Origin: Breviolum minutum Mf 1.05b.01
Taxonomy: Eukaryota; Sar; Dinophyceae; Suessiales; Symbiodiniaceae
NCBI GenBank assembly: GCA_000507305.1
Contig: DF240729.1
Span: forward strand, 6,662 to 70,661
Length of the DNA stretch: 64,000 bases
Reading direction: 5' to 3'
Shown: positions 47,968-60,159 of the stretch, piece after piece
How the letters are laid out: every line of letters starts with the position of its first letter
Numbering within the stretch: the stretch's first letter is position 1
Position numbers and translations under genes: made by a program
Notes under the pieces: generated by a model
What the model was told of the DNA's origin: nothing
The model's input: the letters and a program-made list of their open reading frames with translations, nothing else
The model's database searches: none

Positions 47968-47999
47968 TTACAGTAGCTACAAACCTGGGCTCTTCACTA

Positions 48000-49270
48000 A
48001 CATCTCTTGCAGGTTGTCCAGAGCCACTTTGGCTTCTTTCACCTCTCAAATTCCAATCTTGGAATAGACACACAAAATCCCGAATCATTCATCACTTTGG
48101 ATAGACTTAGATATTTGGATGGTGGATGATGGTGGAATGTCTACACCCAAGCCAAGATCTTGAAAATGTTGGGGCCGGTGCAATGACGTGCCAGTCTGTT
48201 GAAGAGTGTATCGTTTGGGGCTTTTCCCTGAACTCATCAGTCCAGAAGGGCTGTACAGCCGGATGTGAAACAATGAAGGCTACACAAAGGTAGAGTCAAC
48301 CTCACAAGTCATCAAACGACATCGACTAAAACTAAATTAATCTATTTTGGAATGCATGATGATGAATATTTCCTTTAAGATAGTTTAGCCTTCCACAAAT
48401 GTGTGGCCAAGATTGGCCCAGTATATCTGAATGCCACCACGAAACGATCCCAGGACAGCTGACGCTTCTACAAACCGTTTTCAACGGAATCTGCGATCGC
48501 GTCAGAAAAGAGTCGTGGCGACTCCGATTGCAGGACGTTAAACTCGCAAAAGCACCAAATCACAAACGTATCTCTTGAAATCATCTTAAAACATCTTAAA
48601 ACAACAGATAGATCAGACGGAGCATTGCCATCATGATAGAATAGTGTGTCAGAGACTGGGCTCTGGCCGCAAAATGTTCATGGCTTCACTGACATCATTC
48701 ATGTCTCGCTTCATCTGGGATACCTCTGGCATTCTTCAGAAAGACGGTTCAACATCGTGACATTCACGGCATTCTCGGTATTTGTTTATAGATGATGTCT
48801 TGTGTGAAGATTCTTCAAAATATAGCTAAACGGGACCGGACATCTCAACATGGCATCTACATGCATTATACCTTTATTGTCGTCATTCTCATGCATTTTC
48901 ATTGTATGTATGTCTTTAAGGTCTTCAAATAAGAATACTGTAAATAATAAACAATATAGAACGCTCAAGTGCTTCGTTGTAGGGAAAGTCGGCAATTGCT
49001 GCAGAGCCTTGGAGACGACAGTATCATTGCTTCAAGCGATTTCAAATGTGTTTGTTAGCTTCACCATCAAACAGCAGGTGGATAAAGAACCAAGACTTCC
49101 CAAGTAATTTGAGCTTGATCCTCAGAAAAAAAAACAAGTTTATGTTTCATATGGTGGAGAAGTTGAATCGTTGCACGAAAATTGCAGAAGCAAGACATAT
49201 CCAAATCCCTATAGTCTCTACAGCATCAGTAATGTCCACCAAAAGTTTTTGCAGCCCAATTCAAACATCG
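48000..49270. other. No supported gene
   Basis: An 85-codon plus frame ends at 49107, and a minus segment over the same bases (LQGSAAIADFPYNEAL) is also open. Neither has a convincing splice pair. The rest looks non-coding. Confidence 0.4.
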
Positions 49271-49280
49271 CAGGGGCACA

Positions 49281-49352
49281 TCATCCCTCATCTTGCGAGT
49301 CATCTTCAATAACTGAAGAACAGACACCGGGATTTCTCGCAAAAAGATACTC
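49281..49352 (-). CDS. Possible C-terminal exon
   Basis: After CATCTCAG the minus frame reads EYLFARNPGVCSSVIEDDSQ, then DEG-stop. The acidic tail is typical of a protein C-terminus. It may end the gene whose exons lie at 50.5-51.1 kb. Confidence 0.45.
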   Translation of the reverse strand, partial: EYLFARNPGVCSSVIEDDSQDEG

Positions 49353-50549
49353 CTGAGATGGCAGACTGAGACGCATGTGCACTGCTGGGTAGTGTATCCG
49401 TGGCTCTCTCTCTCTCTCGGGCATAGCGGTCACGCTCTCACAGTGTATCCATGGCTGTCCCAATGACTCTTTGCAATCGCAGCCAAGGAGCAATAGACCT
49501 TCAATAAATTCCTGACCTTGAAGCAGGGTTTATTTGGAAGTGCCTTCTTTCAATAGCTTGTGTATGAGTATTTTTTTTTAAATATGTATAAATATGTGTA
49601 TATTCTTCGTGACTCACATCCACCATGACAAAAGCGCAATGCCACCCAGGTACGAGTGATGATGCCCGACCCATCCACATCTAAGAGAGCAAACAAATCG
49701 GTCACACCTTGGCAAGAGAAGATACTGTAACACATCTGTAACAATACAACAGACAGGGATGGTCGAACGGCATCGCTAAATTGCTACAATATCCGGAGCG
49801 GAAGTAAGAAGTTGGAAGCTCGTGCTTTTCTCAAAAAGTAGCGCTCTAAATGCCTGAAGGCAACAATGAATCCAAGAAGCTGTCCACGGATGCTCTATCT
49901 AGCAAGTATTCTGGTACCACTCCTTCCTCTTGAAATTTTGCCATCCTTAGGGCATTAGAGCTCACTGGCATCGGCACCACAAGTCACATGAATCAGAAAC
50001 CGTAATGCTTCTAGTCCTGAGCTCAGCACTCCTTCAAGTCAACTTCACCACTGCCATCCTGACAGATTGACACGAAAGACGTGCTATGTTCAATGGAGAT
50101 TAGCTGTTCTTGATATTACGACTTAAGCCTTGCGCTAAGGACAAATGCATTGGTACCTATAGTATGAAGTACATGATTGTCATATTGTGGGTGCTGTCGG
50201 CATGGTGTTGTGCCATGCCAATCCTCCTGGGAGTACAGCATATATCTCTGAACATCTCTGAAACACATCGAAGATCATTGATCTGCTGAATAGCTCGATC
50301 TCTTGAGCCAAGTATCAGCATCGATTTGGTCGAAAAGGCTGATAATCTCTGGCACCAATTGTTTAGCTGTGGCTTGAGCGAGCTTCTCCTCTTCCCTTAG
50401 ATACGGGAGAAGGGTAGGACTTCCAACAATTCAGCCATGCAACGTCCATAACATAGTATTGGAGGAGGTTCCACTTGGACAAACTATCACACAACCATAC
50501 AAAAATATACAAAATCATCAAAAACATATGCCATATGGAGGTTGTCACG

Positions 50550-51130
50550 CTGTATTCTGCCTAGTTTCTCTTTTTCTTGCCGAGCATGTTCCAAAGCGCC
50601 TTCAACCTGTGGAAACGAAGTTGGTGTCGAGTTTTGATGGGCCATAAAGGATAATTGCAAGTGATACAAGACTATTTTGCTCGGAGGTTCCTGATTGTCC
50701 ATGACACTTGCAATTTGAGAAGGAAGGTTAGAAAAATTGTTTCCATTTGCTTCTACAACCCTTGGCTGCCGCCCTCCTGGGCACTTAATTGGATTGTGGG
50801 TGAATTCTGGTGAAACTGCAGAATCATGCAAAATCAAATTCTTCAAATTCAGCTATGCTGCCATAACAGCTGTGACCAAGTTCATCAAAGAAATGGAGAC
50901 CTCAGGAAGCTCAATCCACAAATGTTGAATCTGTTGAAAAGCTATCAGCCCCCTCTCTGTCTATCAGATTGACGTCTGTTTGCTTGGTGCATCTTCATAT
51001 ACGGCAATGATACCCGTGCTGCCAAGATTCCACTATGATAAGCAAACCAAAGTACAAGCCAAGTACCAAAGCTTTCTTCTTCACCAAAGGAGCCTTGATT
51101 TCCGCTCGCTTGCTGCTTCGTCCGCATCTT
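50550..51130 (-). CDS. Membrane and coiled-coil gene fragment
   Basis: Exon 51130-51014 encodes a basic stretch (RAEIKAPLVKKK) and a transmembrane helix (ALVLGLYFGLLIIVESW), ending at G|GTATCA. Exon 50815-50691 (SPEFTHNPIKCPGGRQP..., ending SVMDNQ) follows a strong TTCTGCAG acceptor and ends at CAG|GAACC, a possible GA donor; an upstream GT donor also fits. Exon 50606-50550 (VEGALEHARQEKEKLGRIQ) follows CCACAG and is helical. Phases agree between the last two. No family was recognised, and start and stop were not located. Confidence 0.55.
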
Positions 51131-52372
51131 CTTTGCAGAATTCAAGCAACCCCTACAAAAACGAGTCTAGCGCATGGGTCGCACACAAACACGCACATGT
51201 CATATGCCTTGTCAACATATCCAAGGCACGTATATGACACCAATAGAGTCCATAGTGACCTTGGTGCATCTCTCAACGGAACATAGCTCAACCCTGGCTT
51301 GAGGTCTGAGCAAAGATCAAAAAATTTGACAATCTGGGCTTTCTACAATCAACACCGGCAACAAGTTGTGTCGAACAGGCTCAAGTGCTCTCGAATGCAG
51401 AATTCATGGAATATCAAAGAATTAGGCAGGCTGCGAATTGTGCCAGTGTCATCATGGCCACTGGCAGCGAATCTGAGTTTCAGCATCAAGGAATCAAGGG
51501 CACATCATTGTCACAAAATGGATTTGGAACCAACGCCTCTCATGGTACAATGGAACCTGAAGAATCACATAGGCACCACCAAGGAACTGAAGCGCTCGGT
51601 GACGATTTCATTGATCTCCGGATCGGCTCGTAGCTCTTGGTCTTTGGTGATGAGTTCAAGGCCTCAAAGAAACAGATGATGCCACAAAAACTCCAAAAGA
51701 ACCAGTTAACCAGTTGAAAGTTGATGTTTCTGTTCAGACTATTGATCTATTGTATGTTATTCCGTAATATTCTGGGTTTCTGCTGGGCCTGCTTTCCCCC
51801 AAACCACATGGCAAAGGAGATCGACAAAACAAAAGTGTCATTCATCCTCATCCTCGTCCTCGTCGTCGTCTTCGTGGTCGTCTTCATCGTCGTCGTCTTG
51901 GTGTCGTCGTGTCGTGCCGTCCTTGTGGTCGCCCTCGTCCTCCTCCTTCCTCCGTCCTCGATGTTGTCATGATCATCACCGCAACAACAATAGCAAACAG
52001 CCAGCGCCTCCAACACGAAGACAATCAGATAATTTGACCAGAAACCGCAAGTTGGACTCCCACAAAAGGAAACCGCTGCACAAAGATTACAAAATTCATG
52101 AAAGGAACCGGGCGCACAATCGACATGCGTTGCATCATCAGAATTTGTGACTGTGCTGTCAAGTGACCCCAGGTACACAACCTTTTTCCATGCAGCTGCA
52201 GCGTGTCTTGCCTTTCAGCTGCACAGGGCTTCAATGACAATGTTCTTTCAGAACGTTTCAAAACATCCCGGTCGCAATACGCGGAGCCCGGATCACAAAT
52301 AGCACGTAATTCAAATGCGAGCATCAACCACTTGTGGGCTTTGTGGGCTGTAGGCTGATGTCTCGGATCACA

Positions 52373-53540
52373 CTACGTGACAGTCAACTCCGTCAGATTC
52401 GTCTCAAGCATCTCGATCATTGGCGACTGTGTTCGGCTGAAGTATGTATAGAAATAAAATCCCAACCAGGCAGCGACGGGAAGCCAATTCAAAATGGCCA
52501 AGATCAGAACAATCCAATTCACGCGCTGGGTTGAACCACCCTCTTCCTGGGGAATCTGTTCATCCTTCAACTCCTTGCAGCAAATCTCACCATAGCAAGG
52601 ATAGATACATGACAAGGTAAGCGGAATGGCCCATGCAAGTCCCATGACCAAACCTGTACAAGGCAGGGCTGAGTGAAAATGGTACCGGGTGGGTACGGGT
52701 ATACATTTGAACCACTCCAACACATACGAGGTGTTTCTACATAAGAAAGCCTGCGCTCAACACTCCTGATCCTAACATGTCGCAGAACTTCATGCCCAAA
52801 TGAGGTTCCCTAAGCTCCCCTTCTGATTTCGCAGAACATCTGGGAGTTTTCATGGTGGCATATCTCACCCACTGGGCACGCCTATTGCTGCAGCCCAATC
52901 CGCAAGTGGTCTCTGTAGTAAGGGGCCTCCTGAAGCCCATGGATTGGAATACTCAAGTAGGATGAAAGTTGCTATTGCCAGTACAACCGCCGAAGCAATC
53001 ATCGCCTCGATCTTGAAAAATGAGACAAAGGGCAATGTTGATTGTGCGAAAAATGTTGCAACATGTGTATGATATGAAGATATATGAAGCATAGCCTTGC
53101 TAGGAAAATATTGAAAAAAGATTAATGAAGGTCACTGGAACCTTCTTCAAGTTTCCGGACTCCGTCCTACTGGCCCAAAGTATGTCCAAAGCCGGGGCCT
53201 TTCAGTATCTCTGGATAAAGTACATGTTCATTTCAGGATGGAAGGTACGTCCAGCTCATACGAGAATATCATTAGATAATTGAAATTGACAACATACAAC
53301 GGAAACATCGAATAAAATAATTAAAATAGAGGCAATCATACGTACATTAAGGGTCAAAAAGAACGGGATAAAAAGAATGAAACAGATTGGAAAAGGACAT
53401 GTTAATGGAGCTTCAGGCGCCTTCTCAACAAAATCATGAAATTGACTTTGTCTGACCTTACAGCAACCAGTAATGCAAGCTGCAGTGGCAGTGGCTACAG
53501 CCACCGCTGGCGATGCTAGAATGCAAAAGATTAGGCCCAT
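52373..53540 (-). CDS. Four-helix membrane protein, unrecognised
   Basis: Exons 53540-53457, 53011-52869, 52809-52751 and 52653-52373 give 188 residues and a stop. Four hydrophobic segments are seen: IFCILASPAVAVATATAACI right after the start, MIASAVVLAIATFILL, SAGLVMGLAWAIPLTLSCIY, and WIVLILAILNWLPVAAWLGF near the end. A Cys pair follows helix 1 and another lies between helices 3 and 4 (EICCKELKDEQ). The third intron has a GC donor (GCAG|GCTTTC). The second intron (AGTGG|GTGAGA) is 59 nt with the acceptor used here, but an acceptor giving 29 nt also keeps phase. No family was recognised. Confidence 0.68.
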
Positions 53541-54697
53541 ATCAAACTTGCAAACAGCGGATCAGCAGCTACTTTGAGCCAAACAGATCCTGTGAGATTC
53601 AACATGCCATGTTGTTGAGATATTCTGCAGTTCAGCATCTTGCTCTGGTAGATTAATATTCTGCTCCAAAGGAGTGGCAAGTGGGTCTCCACAAGTTTGA
53701 GATGCACGTGTTTCATCTCACATATTGAAGCATTATTGAAGCGTATGTTTAAGTTTAGCTTGCTAAGGCTAAGCAATCATGTCACGACGAGTCTGCTGCT
53801 GCAACCACGCATGAAAAATCATGAACATGCGATCTTTGAAGTGTGTGGCGGTGTTAGAGTACAAAGGCAATTGGAAAATATATTAGGGAAATATACCTCG
53901 ATGTTACTACGAGATCATACAACAAGAACTACAGAACTATGAGTGAACTATGCCAAGCATAGATTTTCGACTTCACTCCGAGCACGGCATGCTTCCAACA
54001 ACGCAATATCATGATACACTAAGATAAGGCGGAATGCACCTACATGCACCAACACCAACCTATGTATTGGCTATCCAATGTCTTACATAATCCAATAGAC
54101 ACATACAATCCATTTCCATGCCTTCATCATTTCTTGCTCCTTTTTATTGATGTTTGCTTTTTTTTCAGCTCAGCTCCAGGCCCATGACACCAAAAACGTA
54201 GTTAACCTCAGATTTTCAGCAACTTGTCGTGATGCCATGGTGCAATTTCATTACCAATTTTTTTTACATGCCAAGGAGCAATAAACAGCAAAGTGAAAGT
54301 AGAGATAATCGTCTCACCTTAGCTCTGAGACTGGTTTTTCAATCTCCAGCTCGCCGTTTTCAGTGGGTCAAGTGGCCACAAGTCACAAGGCCATAAACCA
54401 ATCTCCAAATAGACCGGATCTGTTTGATCCTGAGAATCGCGACAAGATCAACGAGATATCAATCACTACAGCAAAGAAGTCAGATTTCTCTGCACTGCTC
54501 AGTCCGGAAGGCACCATTGAAATTTGGCGACGTTCTATTGTACACAACATTACACAACAACGGCTTTACGTTAACTTGAGCTCGGTGTAACATTTACGTT
54601 TAGAATGTCCTAAATTATATTCACATTGTCGCGCATGGTGTAGCATCATGCTAGGCAATTGGGTGTGAGCATGGCTCTGCTGGACTGAGTGTGAGGC

Positions 54698-56064
54698 ATT
54701 CGAAATGTACGGATCAAGCGAAAAAGGCGCATCGTTCGGAGGATCAGCACCTAGTTGACATCTCTTGAATTGATACCTCCAAACACTCTCTCCTGACATT
54801 GAATCTTAGTAAACACACATTTGATCTGTGTATATATTATATGTAAATAACATCTATGATATATTCACCGATCTGGTAACTGACACGCAAAGGTGATCAA
54901 AGGTGGCACCTGTTGCTCAGCTCCGGTGCCGGCAGATAGGAGTTGAATGAATTGGTCAACAAAAGCTATGAAGACCAGCAAGGCATCGAACAGGAACCAG
55001 CCATCGATTCGCCTTGGTTTCATTGCTTTTAGCTTTATGGAGTCTTGCAGAAATAAGCCTGACTATGCCAAGGTGCGATCTGTGAGCAATCAATCTGAGT
55101 AAAATCTCCTCAGAAATGCCGAACCCTTGACGGTGCTAGACGAGGTTTGGCCCATGGCCATTCGCGATGATAAAAAACGTTCGGTATAAGCTACTACAGT
55201 ACGTAATAATCATCCCACGTTTCTTGTCGCACTTGGTACGAGAGGCAAACCTGATGCACTTGGACTGCTGCAACCTCTTACCATCAGAGTGAAACAAAAG
55301 TGAGGCAAGCGACAAAGGTGAAAATAATCAAAAAGCAGATTTCTGCAGTCCTCGGCTGACTGTCTTTGGGCGTGACTACGGTGAAATGTGTTGACAAAGC
55401 AACTTTCCCCACCCAAAGTGTTGAGCTTGACGACCCTCCAGAAATAATAGTGGATAGTTACCGGATAGTTCCAGTCCCCCTAGCCTTCATGACACTTCCT
55501 CTCTTTTCATAACTTTTCATCAGCACTAATGCAAACAAAGCACTTGGACCAGGCAATATCACGATGGTCCAAGGACATTTGACTTTCCACTCCCAACATC
55601 ACGGAGTTCACCTTGGGATATCAGCTCCCAGCTGCTCAGCTCAGGCCATGAACCCATGGGAATATCCATTGATCGACAAGTCACAAGGATGGCCAAAGAT
55701 ATGATGCACTCAAACCATGGATGGTCCACAATCATCCTGCGGACGTCCATGGAAAAAAACATTCACAGGCGAATTAAAACCAAAGATTTGGTCTCAATAT
55801 GTCTCAGCCTTTGCTACTAGGAATGTTGTATACGATGTCACGATTAACGACTAGTCTAAGTATACACAAGGATATATAATGATGCGCTAAAGAAGTTGAC
55901 TGTCATCCATGTCTCATATCATTACAATGGCTAAATCCACCGATCTTGACTGCCAGCTGAGCTGATTGGTGCGGAGTCCTGGTACAGCCCTGGAAGAATA
56001 CCCACCAACCATCTCTCACCGATGGCCATTTGATCTTGGTCTTACGAGCCTGCTCGCCATAAAT
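54698..56064 (-). CDS. Voltage-sensor (S1-S4) ion-channel gene
   Basis: Exons each hold about one helix. 56064-56020 (IYGEQARKTKIKWPS) precedes S1. 55736-55685 is S1 (IVDHPWFECIISLAIL, with the F-E-x-x-I core of cation-channel S1). About 55345-55280 is S2-like (RTAEICFLIIFTFVACLTFV). 55043-54910 is the linker plus S3 (RIDGWFLFDALLVFIAFVDQ, with the conserved F-D). 54750 to about 54698 is S4 (LRTMRLFRLIRTFRM, five arginines at every third position). S3 and S4 join in phase 0 (CAACAG|GTGCCA ... AACTAG|GTG). No S5, pore loop or S6 was found in the next 1.2 kb downstream; the following gene starts at 53540. A distant pore exon, a lost pore, or a voltage-sensor-only protein are all possible. Confidence 0.75.
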
Positions 56065-56433
56065 CTTACCCAAGAGTGTACCTCATGGAGCTTTTGGATC
56101 AAAAAGATGCTGCAACAGGCGGAGATGATGTTTTTGCAGCAGGCAAAACAAAACAAATGCAATGAATAAACTACAATGAACTTGTTGGAAAAACATCCCA
56201 ACACATTCCTTCCAAATGCTGTTGTCCATGCTTATATCAGGTGTAACTTCCAATCATAGATGACACATGATGACACTATCAATCTACTGCCCTCGTATCC
56301 TTGAATAAATAATCCCCACAACAAAAAAAAGCAGGTGCACCAAATCCCGCTGGTTATATTTTACCCCCTGGAGTTACATTAACAATTCCTACACCTTGAA
56401 AGGCCGCCAAACTGGAATGCAAAGAAGCTAGAT

Positions 56434-56956
56434 TTATTGTGCAAGGAAGTCGGAAGGGCCATCCATTTCTTCCAGGGCACCATCTTCAATCGGAAGTACT
56501 CCAGAGTCCAGAATATCAGAAGGACTCATTAGTTTTTTGGCTGCCACAGGAGCCGTTTGCACCTCAAGCACGTGACAATTCTGCCAGAGACCTATGGAAG
56601 TTGCAAAGCCCAAAATCGACTACGTGGTTACGGTGGGCTGGAGGCTCTATTTACGATATCCGATACATAAATTCGAAGGAACAATCAGATCCACATATCA
56701 GGGTGATGTCTTCGAGACTTGGATTGGGTGATTGGGACAAAAGGAAATTTGTTTCTCTTGTTTCCTACCAAAAGTAACACCAGTCAAATCATCAAATGCT
56801 GCCATGCGCACATTGCTAACCGTCGGATCTTCCGCCGCAGAGTTGCCGGAAGGGGCCTAGAGATTGCAACTTCAAAGCTGCATGTGTGGCAGGTATTGCG
56901 ACATATGACCTGTATAGAGGGCCAGCCTCCACATAACAAGCCATTGACAACTTCAG
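56434..56956 (-). CDS. C-terminal exons of an unrecognised gene
   Basis: The last exon, 56562-56434, follows a GCTTGAG acceptor and reads QTAPVAAKKLMSPSDILDSG, then an acidic end (EEMDGPSDFLAQ-stop). An upstream exon starts at 56956 after CCCAG (LKLSMACYVEAGPLY) and runs either unspliced to about 56821, or through a 32-nt intron into FEVAISRPLPATLRRKIRR; both keep the frame open. The acidic Ser/Asp tail is typical of a regulatory C-terminus. No domain was recognised. It lies upstream of the channel gene on the same strand. Confidence 0.55.
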
Positions 56957-57339
56957 CTGGGAAGTGGCTGACCTCAAGGGTTTAATTTTGAAAACATGTC
57001 ATGTGTCTTTCTTTGGCAACCTGAAAAAGACTTGAAAGATCCTGAAAGACATGAAAGGACCATTGAATCAATGGCTGTCATAAGTCGTCACTACTCCCTC
57101 TCAAGTGAAGACAACCAACGAAAATCTGGCCCAAAATGATTAGGTTCAAAAGGCTGAATGGCTGGTAACCCTCAATGTCATTTGCACTCAGGTATCCGCA
57201 TCGAATCATGGATTGCGACTTCCAATGCTTTCATCGTTGCCTCTCAGTTTGGCATCTGATGTGCAGAACTGGCACTTTAAAGAATATATGACAAAATTCA
57301 GAATGGAGAAGACTCAGAAGACCCTCTCATGCTCAAGCC

Positions 57340-58029
57340 TCAACAGCTTTTTGTTGCATCTTCAGAGTGTTCATTAGTTGCTGTGGCAGATGGGACCTGG
57401 AGAGACAGCACATTGTGATTAGCAATCATTCCCCCTGCACGTCTTTTGCAATGTCAGCACCAATGCATTCAATGACTGCAATTTGGTCCCCCCACATCAT
57501 AGCAGCGTGCTCCATATCTCTCTGCATTTCATCAGAGGGAGCCCGGTGAAGAAAATATGGGTTATCTGCACCTCCGTCTGGCCTGCCAGAGTTAGCCAAA
57601 GTTGCCGCCAGGACCGCGGAGAATGCAAACATACAAAGCTGAGAGTTGGACAATGCAGTCACGTCGATTTGGATGGAATGTTGCGGCGTTGGCGGTGGAC
57701 TACACGCTGACGCACATATCGCTTGCATGGCTTCTACAGGACGGAACCGTGCCAATGCTCAACACAAGGCATTGCACATATATCATATATCAGAAGTCCA
57801 ATCTGATAATCAGTGGAGTGCAACATGTCTCATTAAGTGCAAATCTGGATTGCAATGTTGCGGACTTGCTTCTGCGTTTCCTTGCTCCTGCTACTGATGA
57901 TTTTGATCAAGCAAATCAGATGAACGGAGCGGCAATGCATCATGTTGTGACAGGCTGTGACACATTACAGTATGCTTTCCGCCCCTTCATTGCAATGCTA
58001 GCATGCTCTCGATCTCTTGGTGAGGACAC
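57340..58029 (-). CDS. C-terminal exons of an unrecognised gene
   Basis: Exon 58029-57964 (VSSPRDREHASIAMKGRKAY..., GTGTCA donor), exon 57638-57441 (LCMFAFSAVLAATLANSGRP, later SDEMQRDMEHAAMMWGDQIA, ending at GAC|GTGCAG) and exon 57396-57340 (VPSATATNEHSEDATKSC-stop) are all phase 0. The middle exon begins with a hydrophobic helix followed by an acidic helical region. A long plus-strand frame over 57602-58141 is antisense to these exons. No family was recognised. Confidence 0.58.
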
Positions 58030-58149
58030 CTGCGGCCACCCAAGCATTGCGAATAGTCTAATCCCAGGCCTGTGGGTCAGAACTTGCCACTTTAGCATCA
58101 TTCCTGTCAAATGCGGAGCTCATAACAGTGATAAATCATAAGAATATAT

Positions 58150-59230
58150 ATATAATGTAATATCTCATTAAACAACACTATGGCCCCTAAATTATGGCAT
58201 GACAAGCCATACATTGCTCCTGGTTGCCACCTCTTTGGCCTCAAGACGTCACCGTTGGTTTGGCTGGGCTGAGGAACAATCGAATATCATGAAATCTCAA
58301 AACTGGTCCCGCATTCGCACAAGTTCCCTAATACCGGGTTCTTCAAAAAAAACAGCCATCGCACCTGACAAGCTTCTAAAGTTCATAGACCCCCTCCTAC
58401 CCCCACTTCAAAGTTGCAACTGAACAGGGTGAACATACCTAACATGAATGGCTGTTTTTTCTGAACGCCGATGACGACAACCCGAAAGAAACAACTTTGA
58501 AGTTGGGGGCAAGGGGGAATCACACGCTTGAATCTACATTTCTATCGGATGGCTGTTTTTTATGAAGAACCCGGTAAGGAATTATACAAAATTGTAATTT
58601 TTCCTAAGGACTGACACCTTCCAATGTAATTATGTTGAAGATTGTTGGGGTTCCCTAGTTTCAAACAAGCCCATGCACCCTAAAGAAATAAACTGCAAAA
58701 GAATGAACGAGTGATTGCGTGAGTCAGTGGGTGAGACCTGCGTGCCGAATTGCAACCTCTTCAGGGCACGGGCGGGCGCGACAAACAAAATGAATGGGTC
58801 GATGCATGTAGTGGATAGATTGGACCAGCGGATTGGTGGTTGACCCGGTAGAAATTAAAGGAGGGTCGTCAGCCAGAGGCATAGTACATGGTACATAACT
58901 CATTCATATAATAGATAGATATGGACATGGATATAGAAATAGGATGGAGGTAAATTTAAAAAAGAAAAACAATAAAATGCGTAAATATACACATATATAG
59001 AAACGGATTTAATATATCAAGATTGTCCATAAATATGATCAAAATATGTAAAATTAAATATATATACTGTATACAGATTTGCAATGATATACATATAAAT
59101 CAACAACGGCAACAAAATAAACACAAAAAAACATGGACGAAATACATCTCCCATCCCAAACGCCATCAAGAAATCAACAATGGGTAGATGTATGGAGAAC
59201 AGGAAGGAAAAGGATGAAAAAGGAAACGCT
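58150..59230. other. AT-rich gene-free stretch
   Basis: No splice-bordered frame was seen. 58880-59110 is AT-rich with TATATA runs. A short motif (GGCTGTTTTTTATGAAGAACCCGG) near 58553 recurs in inverted, diverged form near 58335-58360, hinting at a decayed inverted repeat. Confidence 0.4.
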
Positions 59231-59241
59231 GAGGTAGTCAC

Positions 59242-59484
59242 CTTTTCAGACGCAAGGCTTCCTGTCACAAGACGAAGACTGTACCAGTCATGGTTCAAGC
59301 TTTGTGCGTGGCGTGGCTCCTGTATCCTTCTTCGCTGCCTTGGGTTCAGGTTCCCTGGCAAATGATTGGCTGAATCCATGCCCAAATTTTGATGCAAGTT
59401 TGCCAACCAATCATAGCCTTTCTTCGCTGGAATACGAGTAAGAGTATGAAGATCCGGATCTGGACCTGTCAATGCCATGACTTC
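59242..59484 (-). CDS. 81-codon exon, unrecognised
   Basis: The exon lies between TTTTCCAG and AAAAG|GTGACT, phase 0 at both ends. It reads EVMALTGPDPDLHTLTRIPA, then GYDWLANLHQNLGMDSANHL, and ends VTGSLASEK. It is hydrophilic, with evenly spaced Leu/His. No domain was recognised. Its neighbours in the same gene were not found. Confidence 0.6.
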
Positions 59485-60159
59485 CTGGAAAACAGCCACC
59501 TTTCTTTCAACACACTGGCGTTTGAGAAACTTGGTGCAATCTAGATAGGAATTTCAGATGCCCACCTTTCTTTGGCCATTGGGCGTCGCACCACTTACAG
59601 GCTGTTTGGATGATTGGAATGCTTGTTTCATGCGGTTTCCTGATCAAATATCAATTGAGGCTACTGTTGAGGATGGTCCCACAGCTGACACATTTAAACC
59701 ACAACCGAAAAGCATACCAAAAGTTGATGTTGAAGCCGAATTGCATTTTCATGCATACACTTTCTACTTACCAAGAAGTCACTGTGCACAATGGGTTTTC
59801 ACTCCCATACAAAATCGTGGTGAATCAAACCACAAAAACAATTGCATCACAAATCCTCCAGCCGTATGAGAATAGTCCATCTTATCGTGTAGTGATCGTT
59901 CTTTCGAATGAAACATTTTGGAATGCATCGGGCAATGTCAACCAAAGTCGTTGCAATTTCCCCTTGATGCTGCAAAGCTTTGACCACAACACAATTACCA
60001 ACGGACCCATGAATGCTAAAAAAAATGATTTCACCAAATATCCACGGCACGAACGACATATTTTGAATGTCTTCTTGAGAAATTGCAAACCCTGATGGTG
60101 AAGCAAACTGAAGGAAGCAGGTCAACATATAGAAAATGGTCGGACAATACTGCGTTTTA

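Noticed and set aside
57602-58141. 179-codon plus-strand open frame
   Set aside because: It overlaps phase-consistent minus-strand exons that end in a stop and have splice sites.
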